Positions 34,724 to 43,479 are shown, counted from the first letter of the stretch. The stretch is DNA of 64,000 nucleotides from Rubellimicrobium arenae (GCF_017916295.1 NZ_JAFMSS010000002.1:372001-436000); one strand, 5' to 3'. The notes: generated from the sequence alone by a model not told the origin. Translations and numbers: made by a program.

Positions 34724-36466
34724 ATGAGCCGCATCCGAGAATTCGACAACAAGCTCACGATCAGGAAGCGCCTGGTCCTGGCATTCACGGTGATGGCCGC
34801 CCTCTCCGCCGGAGCCATGGCCCTGTCGACCTTCAGTCTCCTGTCCCTCAACGGGCGGGTTTCCTCCATGGTCGAGAACGATGTGGAACGGGTCCGGCTC
34901 AGCGAGAAGCTGCTTCTTGAGCAGATGCGGGTCCAGAAGCTCGTCCGCGAGCATATCCTGGTCAGCGATGCCGCCCTGAAGCAGCAGATCGAGCAGGACC
35001 TGTCCGTGTCCCGCTCCAAGAGCGACGAGGTCGTGGCCGAGCTGAAGCTCTTGGGGACCGACGACGACATCGCCGACCTCGATGCCTTCAACGACCTGCG
35101 GGCCCAGCTCCGGGCCGTCAACGATCGGGCCATCGCCCTGTCGCGCGAGAACAAGCTGGTCGAGGCCAGCGACCTCGTCGTGGCGAACGGGGTCGAGATC
35201 TGGAACCGGATGGAGCCGGCGCTCGACGACATCGTCAAGGAAAGCCAGGGCACCCTTCACGACAAGGACGTGGCGAGTCGCCAGATCACCTATCGCTCGC
35301 TCGCCATGCTGATGGTCCTCCTGTTGGTCTCGGTCGCCTTCGGGACCGTGAGCGCACGCTGGACCATCCGGATCATCTCGAAAGCGTTCTCAGATGCGCT
35401 CGACATGGCGCAACGCGTGGCCCGCGGCGATCTCACGGCCACGGCCACGATCGAAAGGACCGACGAGGCCGGCGAGGTCATGGGCAGCCTCAACGGCATG
35501 GTGCTGAGCCTCCGCACCATCGTGGAACGGGTGCTGGCCAGTTCCAGCCAGATGACCTCGGGGGCCGTGCAGCTTGCCGCCGCCGCCCAGCAGCTCACGT
35601 CCAGCGCGACAGAGCAGGCTGCTGCGACCGAAGAGGTCTCCGCCTCGGTCGAGGAGATCGCGGCCAACATCAAGCAGACGGCCTTCAACGCCTCCGAGAC
35701 CGAGATCGTGGCCAAGCGGTCGGTGGACGAAACCCGTGGGTCGGGACAGTCCGCGGCGGAGGCGGTCCGGGCGATGACGACGATCGCCAAGAAGACCACC
35801 ATCGTGCAGGAGATCGCGCGCCAGACGGACCTGCTGGCGCTCAATGCCGCCGTCGAGGCGGCACGGGCGGGCGAGCACGGAAGAGGGTTTGCCGTGGTGG
35901 CGTCCGAAGTTCGCAAGCTTGCGGAACGGGCGCGCGCGGCCTCCGAGGAGATTGGGGAGTTGTCGGAATCGACGGTCGAGATCTCGCGGAGCGCAGGCGA
36001 CAAGCTGCAGGGGTTGGTCCCCGAGATCGAGAAGACCGCGAGCCTCATCAGCCAGATCACCCACGCCAACCAGGAACTCGCGACGGGCGCCGCCCAGATC
36101 ACGACCGCCATCCATCAGATCGACGCGGCCGCCCAGCAGAACACCGCGACCGCCGAGCAGGTGGCCTCGACGGCTGGTCTCCTCGCCTCGCAGGCTCACG
36201 AGCTTCGGGCCTCGATGGGGTTCTTCCGGCTCCATGCCATGAAGGATCAGAACCAGGGCAGCGAGGCAGCGCCGTCCGGCACGAGCGCGACGGCCACTGC
36301 TGCGCCCTTCACGACGCTGCCGAGCCCGGAGGATGTACCGGCCAAGCCCCAGGAGCTCAGGCCCAACGTGGCGCGGCCGGCCCTCTCCCTGGGCTACGAC
36401 TTCGTCCTGGCCGAGGGGGAGGATGAACTCGACCAGCAATTCCGTCGGACGGGTGCTTCCGGCTGA
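34724..36466 (+). CDS. Methyl-accepting chemotaxis protein
   Basis: A 580-residue chemoreceptor. TM1 covers about residues 16-40, a periplasmic four-helix-bundle-like sensor domain follows (40-188), TM2 about 189-212, then HAMP and the cytoplasmic signalling helices. The highly conserved hairpin tip reads EIARQTDLLALNAAVEAARAGEHGRGF. An unstructured, proline/alanine-rich tail of about 80 residues ends the protein, without the CheR-binding pentapeptide of high-abundance receptors. Ligand is unknown. No che or flagellar gene lies in the window, so it is a remote receptor gene. Confidence 0.93.
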   Translation: MSRIREFDNKLTIRKRLVLAFTVMAALSAGAMALSTFSLLSLNGRVSSMVENDVERVRLSEKLLLEQMRVQKLVREHILVSDAALKQQIEQDLSVSRSKSDEVVAELKLLGTDDDIADLDAFNDLRAQLRAVNDRAIALSRENKLVEASDLVVANGVEIWNRMEPALDDIVKESQGTLHDKDVASRQITYRSLAMLMVLLLVSVAFGTVSARWTIRIISKAFSDALDMAQRVARGDLTATATIERTDEAGEVMGSLNGMVLSLRTIVERVLASSSQMTSGAVQLAAAAQQLTSSATEQAAATEEVSASVEEIAANIKQTAFNASETEIVAKRSVDETRGSGQSAAEAVRAMTTIAKKTTIVQEIARQTDLLALNAAVEAARAGEHGRGFAVVASEVRKLAERARAASEEIGELSESTVEISRSAGDKLQGLVPEIEKTASLISQITHANQELATGAAQITTAIHQIDAAAQQNTATAEQVASTAGLLASQAHELRASMGFFRLHAMKDQNQGSEAAPSGTSATATAAPFTTLPSPEDVPAKPQELRPNVARPALSLGYDFVLAEGEDELDQQFRRTGASG

Positions 36467-36522
36467 GGTCGGGATCGAAGCCGGCTCGACCGTTCGAGGC
36501 CTGACACCCGGCTACAACGCTC

Positions 36523-36555
36523 AAGGCCCGGTCAGGGAGATCCAGACCGGGCCTT
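36523..36555. terminator. Bidirectional hairpin between convergent genes
   Basis: AAGGCCCGGTC and GACCGGGCCTT are perfect 11-base arms with an 11-base loop. It lies between the ends of the chemoreceptor and diguanylate cyclase genes and could terminate both. The trailing T-run is weak on each side. Confidence 0.6.
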
Positions 36556-36622
36556 CATCGACTTACTGGCAGGCCGCTCGCTTCGGATTCGTGACAATGC
36601 GGCCCACCGCGCGGATGACCTG

Positions 36623-37516
36623 CTACCCCCGGCCAGGCTGCTCTGGCTCCGGCCGCATCTCTCCGACCAGGGCCCAAGATGAGTCGGGCGACACATGCAC
36701 CCGATTTCGGCCAGATCTCTTGGCCTCATAAAGGGCCGCATCCGAAGCCAGCAGCGCCGAGCCGAGCCGTGATCCCCCGGCGTGTCGAGCAAGGCCAGCC
36801 GAGATCGTGACAGGCCCGAGGGGCGTCGCGACAGCGGACTCGATGCTTTCGCGCAGGCGGTTCGCGATGCGAAGGGCTTCTGCTTGGTCGACCTCCGGGA
36901 GGACCAGGATGAACTCCTCCCCTCCGAAACGCGCAAGGACATCACTGGCCCGCAGCAGGGTGCCCGCGACGCCTGCGACACGACAGATGATCTGGTCGCC
37001 CATGTCGTGACCGAAGGCATCGTTGATCCGTTTGAACTGGTCGATGTCGAAATGAACGAGCCATCCTGCGGGCGATCTCATCAGGCGCCGCTCGGCTCCC
37101 CGTCTGTTCAATAGACCTGTCATCGGGTCGGTGTCCGCCTCGAGACGCGATTGGTCGACGTGGTCCGTTACGCGGTCCAGGAGCCTGTTCGTATGGTGCA
37201 TGACTCGTCCGACCTCGTCGGCAAAGTCATCCGGCAGGTGGCCGGGATGCCGGCCCGCATCCCAGGACTCGAGATGCCGCGCGATGACGAGGAGCGGGCT
37301 GAGGATATTGCGCAGCGCCATCAGCGTCAGCAGAGTCCCGATCGCCGTGGCCATCACCATGACGACGATGGATGCCAGCGTCTCATGAAGCTCGCGGTCG
37401 AGCCCAAGGTCGACAAAGGCCAGGAGAGGGATCTGGATTCCGAGGCAGGCCAGGAGCAGCACCTTGGCCGCAAAGCTCGCAGGGAAGATCCGGGACATCA
37501 GGCGGTAGAGTTTCAT
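36623..37516 (-). CDS. Membrane-bound diguanylate cyclase (GGDEF)
   Basis: A 297-residue enzyme making cyclic di-GMP from two GTP. Two membrane helices (about 16-36 and 48-70) enclose almost no periplasmic loop; a HAMP-like linker leads to the GGDEF domain (about 128-290). The active site is GGEEF (198-202), and RASD (189-192) five residues before it is an intact inhibitory I-site, so product inhibition is expected. The membrane part is too small to be a classical sensor. It converges on the chemoreceptor gene, suggesting a link between motility and c-di-GMP that is only positional. Confidence 0.9.
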   Translation of the reverse strand: MKLYRLMSRIFPASFAAKVLLLACLGIQIPLLAFVDLGLDRELHETLASIVVMVMATAIGTLLTLMALRNILSPLLVIARHLESWDAGRHPGHLPDDFADEVGRVMHHTNRLLDRVTDHVDQSRLEADTDPMTGLLNRRGAERRLMRSPAGWLVHFDIDQFKRINDAFGHDMGDQIICRVAGVAGTLLRASDVLARFGGEEFILVLPEVDQAEALRIANRLRESIESAVATPLGPVTISAGLARHAGGSRLGSALLASDAALYEAKRSGRNRVHVSPDSSWALVGEMRPEPEQPGRG

Positions 37517-38375
37517 CCGAAGACCGATGCATTGACTGCAAATCTCTGTCGGGCCTGACGCGTTGAAGTTCTGCTAATGGTTCAAATTCTGCTCATTCAG
37601 TCCCAACGATCACATCCGGGGCATTTGGACCCCGGGTGCATGGAGCAGGACTGAGCACATGAACCAGCGGCGCCTGGCCATGATCAGCGCAGACGTGCCT
37701 CCACGATTGCGCCCTCGCGATGATGTCCTTTCGACATCCCTCATCTCTCGACAAACTTCGGTCCAGCGAGGTGAGCGCCCCTGAAGATCGGGGCAACCAC
37801 CGCCTTGATGCACAGGAGCCTCCGCCGACGCTGGTTCGGTGAGGGCGGCTCGACCGCCACGGGGCCCGCGATATCGCAAAGGTTGGTGTGCGTCAGTCCA
37901 TCCGGTGGTCAACCCGCATAGGCCGCGCCTTCACGCCTCTCAGGTGCGCTCGGTACCGCCCGATCTGAAATTCGGTATCCTTGTCGTGGTAGCTCCTCGA
38001 TCCGGATCGTTGCTCGGGAGGACACGCCCTCCCCGCCTCCCGCCGGTGACACCCCGACGGCCCGGATTGCCGAGGTGCGGGGCACCCCCCGGATGGCACT
38101 CGGTTGCGGATCGCCGTCCCGACATTTCTGCCTTTGGGCAAGGAGACCCGCCTTGTGCAGGGCTACTGCCGCTGGCTCAAGGACCGGCATGGCATAGCCT
38201 CTCGGTCAGCCATCCACGCCCCGACGTTCAAGCAATCTGCCGACGAGGTCCGATCCACAGTTCGGGTGTGGAAACCTGAGATCGCGCAAGCCCCAAGACG
38301 CACGGACGCCGACCCACCCCATCAAACCGACCTGCAAGCCGGGAACACAGGATGCCGCGTGGAAGGGCTTGGGTG
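37517..38375. other. Long region without a recognisable gene, next to tRNA-His
   Basis: About 860 bases. No open frame here has recognisable family similarity; the longest (146 and 109 codons) look like random GC-rich translation. Close to the cyclase start, TTCTGCTAAT (37569) and TTCTGCTCAT (37587) form an 18-base-spaced direct repeat. The region abuts the 3-prime end of tRNA-His, a common integration point, but I find no repeat of the tRNA end and no recombinase gene. Confidence 0.5.
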
Positions 38376-38452
38376 TGGTACCGCCTCCCCGGCTCGAACG
38401 GGGGACCCCCAGATCCACAATCTGGTGCTCTAACCAACTGAGCTAAGGCGGC
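38376..38452 (-). tRNA. tRNA-His (anticodon GTG), lacking G-1
   Basis: A complete cloverleaf with encoded CCA. The anticodon loop is TTGTGGA. The acceptor is GCCGCCT paired with AGGCGGT, giving a G1-U72 pair, and the discriminator is A73. The universal bacterial feature, an extra G-1 opposite C73, is absent. This is a documented peculiarity of a group of alphaproteobacteria, whose HisRS recognises other elements. Confidence 0.93.
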
Positions 38453-38557
38453 ACTGCGCGGGGACGTAGCGCCGGACTGCGGCGAATGCAAGGGCCTTGC
38501 AGGATGGGGCGCGGCCGCGCTACGCCCAGAGCCGATCGGCAGAGCAGGAGGAACGCC

Positions 38558-38758
38558 ATGAGCATCGACAAGCAGAGCGACGTGTCGGCCAACCTCCAGA
38601 TCGGCCCCACCTCGGTCGGGATGGTCCGAATCTATGTCGAGGCGGAAGGCGGGATCGAGCTCCCGCTCGACTTTGAACCGGAAGAAGCCCTGGAGATCGC
38701 CGAAGAGCTGCGCGCCGCCGCGGAGATCGCCCGCGGCATGGGCAAGAACCGGCGCTGA
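38558..38758 (+). CDS. DUF6324-like small protein
   Basis: A 66-residue acidic protein with DVSANLQIGPTSVGMVRIYVE followed by an acidic helix (PEEALEIAEELRAAAEIAR). Short proteins with this layout, classed as DUF6324, are common in Rhodobacterales. GCAGGAGG precedes the ATG at 38558. Function unknown. It ends 10 bases from the convergent mmcB gene. Confidence 0.65.
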   Translation: MSIDKQSDVSANLQIGPTSVGMVRIYVEAEGGIELPLDFEPEEALEIAEELRAAAEIARGMGKNRR

Positions 38759-38768
38759 CCCGGGCCGG

Positions 38769-39239
38769 TCAGCCCAGGCCAAGACCGGGATCGCGCGCGC
38801 CGTGCCAGCGCAGGGCGGCGTGACGCGCAAAGCGGTGCGTCAGACCCTTGCGCCGAGCCGAGGCGAGCTTCTGCTCCGGTGCCATCCGCACGATCTCGGC
38901 ATCGTAATGGTCCGCGATGATGAGTCCCATGTCTTCGGGCAGGAGCTCCACGGGAAAATCCGCATCGACCGCCCAGAAGAAGCGGTCGCACCAGTCGAGA
39001 TAGCCCTGCCACTTGCGGTCCGACTGGAAGTCGGCGCGCGACGACTTGCATTCGACGACCCAGATCTCCCCCTTGGGGCCCAGCGCCATGACATCCACGC
39101 GCAGGCCGGGCGTGGGCGTCATCTCCTCGATGGTGACGAAGTCATGGGTGAGGAGGTGCCGGCAGACCCCACGCGCCAGCAGGACGCCCGGGCGCGGCGC
39201 GGGCGCCGGCAGATCGAGAGCGGGTTGAGGAAGCGGCAT
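38769..39239 (-). CDS. mmcB: MmcB family DNA repair protein
   Basis: A 156-residue protein with a PD-(D/E)xK nuclease-like core: an aspartate in RVDVMALG and the ECKSS motif in WVVECKSSRADF, followed by QGYLDWCDRFFWAVD. In Caulobacter the mmcB gene belongs to the DNA-damage response together with imuABC. No SOS box could be established here. The frame remains open upstream, but the family N-terminus fits the ATG at 39239. Catalytic activity has not been inferred with certainty. Confidence 0.85.
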   Translation of the reverse strand: MPLPQPALDLPAPAPRPGVLLARGVCRHLLTHDFVTIEEMTPTPGLRVDVMALGPKGEIWVVECKSSRADFQSDRKWQGYLDWCDRFFWAVDADFPVELLPEDMGLIIADHYDAEIVRMAPEQKLASARRKGLTHRFARHAALRWHGARDPGLGLG

Positions 39240-39356
39240 TCGTCGAATCTCGCCGCTCCGTCGTTCCCGGTCAAGCGCGGCGCGGTCACATCCCCCGGCG
39301 CGGCGGTTGCGTCCCCGCGAGGGGCGGTCTAGCAACAGGCCCTGGAGGTCGTTCCC

Positions 39357-39959
39357 ATGTTCACAGGCATCGTCACCGATCAGGGCGAGATCCTCGCCGT
39401 CCAGCGCGAGGGGGACCTGCGCGCCCGCATCGCCACCAGCTACGACGTCGACCGCATCGACATCGGGGCTTCGATTTCCTGCGATGGCGTCTGCCTCACG
39501 GTGGTGGCCAAGGGCCACGAGCCACGCCCCTGGTTCGAGGTGCAGGTCTCGGCCGAGACCTTGGACAAGACCAGCATCGGACACGATGGCTGGGCGCCGG
39601 GGCGGCGGATCAACCTCGAACGTGCCCTCAAGGTAGGCGACGAACTGGGGGGGCATATCGTGTCGGGTCACGTGGATGGCGTGGCCGAGGTGGTTTCGAT
39701 CCGGGCCGAGGGGGACAGCACCCGCGTCACGCTGCGCGCGCCCGACTCGCTGGCCCGTTTCATCGCCCCGAAGGGATCCGTGGCGCTTGACGGCATCTCC
39801 CTGACCGTGAACGAGGTCGAGGGGGCGACCTTCGGGGTCAACCTGATCCCCCACACCAAGGAGGTGACCACTTGGGGAACCCTGCGGGAAGGGCAGCCGG
39901 TCAACCTCGAGATCGACACGATGGCGCGCTATGTCGCGCGGCTTCGGGAATGGGCCTGA
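39357..39959 (+). CDS. ribE: Riboflavin synthase, alpha subunit
   Basis: A 200-residue enzyme that dismutates two 6,7-dimethyl-8-ribityllumazine molecules to riboflavin, the last step of the pathway. It begins with the conserved MFTGIV and contains two homologous lumazine-binding barrels: SISCDGVCLTVV in the first and VALDGISLTVNEV in the second, plus GGHIVSGHVDG. Length is normal. It is followed, overlapping by 10 bases, by a hypothetical gene rather than by ribB, so the usual rib order is interrupted here. Confidence 0.96.
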   Translation: MFTGIVTDQGEILAVQREGDLRARIATSYDVDRIDIGASISCDGVCLTVVAKGHEPRPWFEVQVSAETLDKTSIGHDGWAPGRRINLERALKVGDELGGHIVSGHVDGVAEVVSIRAEGDSTRVTLRAPDSLARFIAPKGSVALDGISLTVNEVEGATFGVNLIPHTKEVTTWGTLREGQPVNLEIDTMARYVARLREWA

Positions 39960-40522
39960 CGCCCGGGCCCGGCCACAACGGCGGCCCGTCGCTGGACGAC
40001 GGGATCTCTTGGCGCCGCTTCGCCTGGACGCAGGCCCGCGCCTCTCTTCTGCCGACGCTCCCGATCGAGGTCGTGCGCCTGAGGGTGTCCCGCGCGCGGG
40101 AGCTGGGCCTGCCCTATCGGACCTATGCCGGAATCCGCGCCAGCACGGGGCGGGATGTCATCGGGTTCCTCTTCTCGACCAACGCCTTGCAGCTGATCCG
40201 CCCGACGGACGTGCTGCCCCGGGACCGGCGCGACCGTCTGTCGGCCCTGACCGGCTGCCAGCGCGTGGCGCTGGTCCAGCACCCGCTCGATCCAGGCCAG
40301 ATCGCCACGACGGTCCCGCTCGACGATGCCGTCGCGGCCCCGCCCCCGCACGAGCCTTGGTCCGCCACGCGCGACCGCCTCCGCGCCGTGCTGAGGGCTC
40401 GGGGGATGCCCGGCGACGGCGTCGTCCTCGTGGCGGAGACGGACCTCGAGCGGGAATGGTGCGAGATGGCCCGCCTTGCCGGCGTTCTCCGGGGCGACGC
40501 CTACTTCGCACCCCTGCCCTGA
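39950..40522 (+). CDS. Hypothetical protein overlapping ribE
   Basis: A 190-residue soluble protein I do not recognise. It starts with GPGHNGGPSLDDG, a glycine-rich motif seen in assorted alphaproteobacterial proteins, followed by a helical WRRFAWTQARASLLPTLP segment and an alpha/beta region. The ATG at 39950 overlaps the last 10 bases of ribE and gives the HNGGP motif close to the N-terminus; the frame is open further up only in ribE. It may be co-expressed with ribE. No function can be assigned. Confidence 0.65.
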   Translation: MGLTPGPGHNGGPSLDDGISWRRFAWTQARASLLPTLPIEVVRLRVSRARELGLPYRTYAGIRASTGRDVIGFLFSTNALQLIRPTDVLPRDRRDRLSALTGCQRVALVQHPLDPGQIATTVPLDDAVAAPPPHEPWSATRDRLRAVLRARGMPGDGVVLVAETDLEREWCEMARLAGVLRGDAYFAPLP

Positions 40523-40526
40523 CGTC

Positions 40527-42119
40527 TCAGACCCAGAGCTCGAAGTTCGACGCCGACAGCGACTCCACGCCGGCCAGCACCGCCACGGCCCGTGCGCTCG
40601 CGCCTCCGGTTCCGTCGCGGTCCCAATAGAGCGTGTCATTGGCGTCGTTGTAGACGAAGGTGCCCCGGCCGGTCGTTGCGGCCGTGCCGTTCACCAGGCG
40701 CAAGGTCGAAGTCATCCCGTCGAAGTTCTCGACCCGGAAGGCGAGATGGTCGTTCCCCGAAAAGTCGGTGATGCGGTCGGCCCGATCGAGGTGATCCTCC
40801 TCCCACCAGATGAAGGTGTCGGAACCGCCGCCGCCGGTCATGCTGTCCGCCCCCCGGGCGCCCTCGAAGTCGTCAGCGCGGGCCGAGCCGCGGATGCGAT
40901 CGTTTCCGTCACTGCCGGTGATCTGTTCGATGCCGATGGCGGTCTCCTTGTTGCCGAAGCCGTCATCGATGATCTGGCCTGCCGCAAGGCTCAGATCGAC
41001 CCTGATCCCGGAGGGCTCCGGGCCGACGAACGAGCCCCGGAACTCCAGCCGGTCATGCCCTGCCCCGCCCTGATAGGTGTCGCGCCCCTCGCCACCCTGG
41101 AAGGCATTGTCCGCGCGGGAGCCGATGAAGCTGTCGCCGAAGCGCGTGCCCACGACATCCTCGATGTCGGTCACGGTATCCACGTTGCCGAAGCCATCAC
41201 GGATCGTGCCGCGGATCGACCCTTTCGAGAAGGATGTTTCAAGATCTGCCCGGATCCCCAGCCAGCCGCCCTGCCAGTAGTCGTTGTCGTACTGGACCCG
41301 ATCGTGGCCGTCATCGGTCGGCTGGCCGTCGACGTAGCTCCTGCGTCCCCCATTGAAGCTGTCCCGGCCCCGCAGGCCGCTGAACTCATCATCGCGATCG
41401 GCTCGCCCCCTGAACACGTCGCCGAAGCGCGAGCCCTCCGCCGCCTCGATGCCGTTGATCCGATCGCGCCCGCCCCATGGGTCCGTGACCGTGCCGGCCC
41501 TCAGGTCGATGACCGCGCCCCGGGTGGCGGTGATCCCGTTGTTGTAGGTCGTGTCCCGGAAGGTCAGGCGGTCGAAGCCGCCGCCGCCGTTGTAGGTGTC
41601 GTTGCCGATCCCACCCTCGACCTGGTCGTCCCCAGCCCCCAGATCGTAGATGTCCTGTCCGACATCCGCCCCCGCAAGCGTTTCCCAGTCGTCCCCGGAC
41701 GTGCCCCTGATGACGTCGTTTCCGGTCATCAGGTGATCCCAGACGATGGAGCTGTTCGGCCAGGGTCCAGCGTCCGGGACCTCGGATCCGAAGACGTTCG
41801 AGTAGAATTGCGACAGGTCCTTGGACACGGGGGTCCCGCCGGCAAGATCGCCGAACGTGACGAGCGTGCGTCCCCGGTCGTCGGCGACCCGCACCTGGGA
41901 CATGGTTCCAGCGACCGCGACGCCGTCCAGGTAGGAAAAGCCGGTTCCGCTCACGACAACGCTGTAGCCTTCGAAGTCCGTCCCAGGCCCGAGCGTGAAC
42001 TTGAGCTGGGTGGCGCTTCGCAGGGTGACCTCGGTCCCTGCCCCGCGGGAGGCGTCGAACAGGTTGCCGGGCCATGAGTCCAACTGGGAAAAGCGTGCGG
42101 TGAGCGTGACGGTCGCCAT
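40527..42119 (-). CDS. RTX-type calcium-binding repeat protein
   Basis: A 530-residue protein with no N-terminal signal peptide. An N-terminal beta domain (about 1-125) precedes scattered hemolysin-type nonapeptides: GAGDDQVEG-GIGNDTYNG-GGGFDRLTF, GGEGRDTYQG-GAGHDRLEF and GARGADSMTG-GGGSDTFIW. The C-terminus is a beta-rich type I secretion signal region ending in ASNFELWV. Such proteins are exported by an ABC/HlyD/TolC system and fold on calcium outside; no such exporter is adjacent. No enzymatic domain is recognised. It interrupts the riboflavin genes. Confidence 0.82.
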   Translation of the reverse strand: MATVTLTARFSQLDSWPGNLFDASRGAGTEVTLRSATQLKFTLGPGTDFEGYSVVVSGTGFSYLDGVAVAGTMSQVRVADDRGRTLVTFGDLAGGTPVSKDLSQFYSNVFGSEVPDAGPWPNSSIVWDHLMTGNDVIRGTSGDDWETLAGADVGQDIYDLGAGDDQVEGGIGNDTYNGGGGFDRLTFRDTTYNNGITATRGAVIDLRAGTVTDPWGGRDRINGIEAAEGSRFGDVFRGRADRDDEFSGLRGRDSFNGGRRSYVDGQPTDDGHDRVQYDNDYWQGGWLGIRADLETSFSKGSIRGTIRDGFGNVDTVTDIEDVVGTRFGDSFIGSRADNAFQGGEGRDTYQGGAGHDRLEFRGSFVGPEPSGIRVDLSLAAGQIIDDGFGNKETAIGIEQITGSDGNDRIRGSARADDFEGARGADSMTGGGGSDTFIWWEEDHLDRADRITDFSGNDHLAFRVENFDGMTSTLRLVNGTAATTGRGTFVYNDANDTLYWDRDGTGGASARAVAVLAGVESLSASNFELWV

Positions 42120-42185
42120 CGTGTGTCCCCCCGGGAACTCCGCGATGCCGGATGCGCGCAGACATGGCGGACTTGTTGAACAGGT

Positions 42186-42199
42186 ACAGGCGCGCCTGT
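42186..42199. promoter_or_regulatory. Palindrome between the RTX gene and ribB
   Basis: ACAGGCGCGCCTGT is a perfect 14-base palindrome 67 bases upstream of the RTX start and 153 bases upstream of ribB. It could be an operator for either divergent gene. No regulator is suggested. Confidence 0.35.
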
Positions 42200-42351
42200 G
42201 TGAACCCTACCACGTTCGGACCATCCCGGCACTTGGCCTTTTGGCGGCGGCCGACCGGCGCAACCCTGCGTTCGTTTCGGCACAGGGTCCGTGCGCCCCT
42301 TCCAAATCCGGGGCGTGTCGGCTAACTGCGGCACAACAGGAGCCCCGCGTC

Positions 42352-43479
42352 ATGACCATCACCTATGAAGAACCCGGCCCCGTCGAACGCGACTGGGCGA
42401 CTGCCATCTCGCCGGTCGAAGAGATCATCGAGGAGGCGCGCAACGGGCGGATGGTGGTCCTGGTGGACCATGAGGACCGCGAAAACGAGGGTGACGTGAT
42501 CATCCCGGCCCAGCTCTGCACGCCGGAGGCTGTCAACTTCATGGCGCGCGAGTGCCGGGGCCTGATCTGCCTCGCGCTGACCGAGAAGCGGGTGGACCAG
42601 CTCGGCCTGCCGCTGATGGCGGCGCAGAACTCCTCGCGCCACGAGACGGCCTTCACGGTGTCCATCGAGGCGCGCGAAGGCATCTCGACGGGGATCTCGG
42701 CGCATGACCGCGCCCGCACCATCGCCGTGGCCATCGACGCGAGCCACGGGCGCGAGGACCTGGCCACACCGGGGCACGTCTTCCCCCTGCGCGCCCGCGA
42801 TGGCGGCGTGCTGGTGCGGGCAGGCCATACCGAGGCGGCCGTGGACCTGGCCCGGCTTGCCGGCCTCAACCCGTCGGGCGTAATCTGCGAGGTCATGAAC
42901 GAGGACGGCACCATGGCGCGCCTGCCCGAGCTGGTGGCCTTCGCGCAGCGTCACGGCCTCAAGGTCGGCACGATCTCGGACCTCATCGCTTACCGGCGCC
43001 GCCATGACAATCTGGTGCGCGTCATCTCCGAGCGTGCCATCCAGTCCGAGTTCGGGGGCGAATGGACGCTCCGCGTCTACGCCGACCAGATCCAGGGCGC
43101 CGAGCACATCGCGCTCGTCAAGGGCGACCTGTCGGGGCCCGAGCCTGTCCTCGTCCGGATGCACGCCTTCGATCCGCTCCTCGACATCGTGGGGACCGGC
43201 AGCCAGGGCCGCGCCCACGAGTTCCAGGACGCCATGCACCTGATCGCACGGGAAGGCCGGGGCGTGCTGGTGCTGCTGCGCGATCTGCAGATGAAGCTGG
43301 CCGGCGAGGCGGATGCCGCGCCCCAGACCTTGCGCCAGTACGGCCTGGGCGCGCAGATCCTGTCCTCTCTCGGGTTGTCCCGCATCATCCTGCTGAGCAA
43401 CTCTCCCAAGCCCCGCATCGTGGGGCTCGATGCCTATGGGCTCGACATCGTGGGCACGCAGAAGATTTCGGAGGGCTGA
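42352..43479 (+). CDS. ribB: 3,4-dihydroxy-2-butanone 4-phosphate synthase with degenerate GTP cyclohydrolase II domain
   Basis: A 375-residue RibBA-type protein. Residues about 18-215 are the DHBP synthase, intact with DHEDRENEGD, RHETAFTVS, TGISAHDRA and RAGHTEAAVDL. The second half aligns with GTP cyclohydrolase II, but where the zinc cysteines should lie (C-x10-CxC) it reads MHAFDPLLDIVGTGSQGRAH, with none present; the late GLGAQIL segment remains. So only the butanone-phosphate step is expected. The ATG at 42352 follows ACAGGAG. It is one base from ribH. Confidence 0.92.
   Translation: MTITYEEPGPVERDWATAISPVEEIIEEARNGRMVVLVDHEDRENEGDVIIPAQLCTPEAVNFMARECRGLICLALTEKRVDQLGLPLMAAQNSSRHETAFTVSIEAREGISTGISAHDRARTIAVAIDASHGREDLATPGHVFPLRARDGGVLVRAGHTEAAVDLARLAGLNPSGVICEVMNEDGTMARLPELVAFAQRHGLKVGTISDLIAYRRRHDNLVRVISERAIQSEFGGEWTLRVYADQIQGAEHIALVKGDLSGPEPVLVRMHAFDPLLDIVGTGSQGRAHEFQDAMHLIAREGRGVLVLLRDLQMKLAGEADAAPQTLRQYGLGAQILSSLGLSRIILLSNSPKPRIVGLDAYGLDIVGTQKISEG

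Noticed and set aside
37839..38279. 146-codon frame in the gene-poor region
   Set aside because: Arg/Pro-rich translation, no ribosome site and no recognisable domain; likely chance.
42120..42351. Possible FMN riboswitch before ribB
   Set aside because: The conserved RFN helices and boxes are not present; the same holds upstream of ribE and nrdR-ribD.
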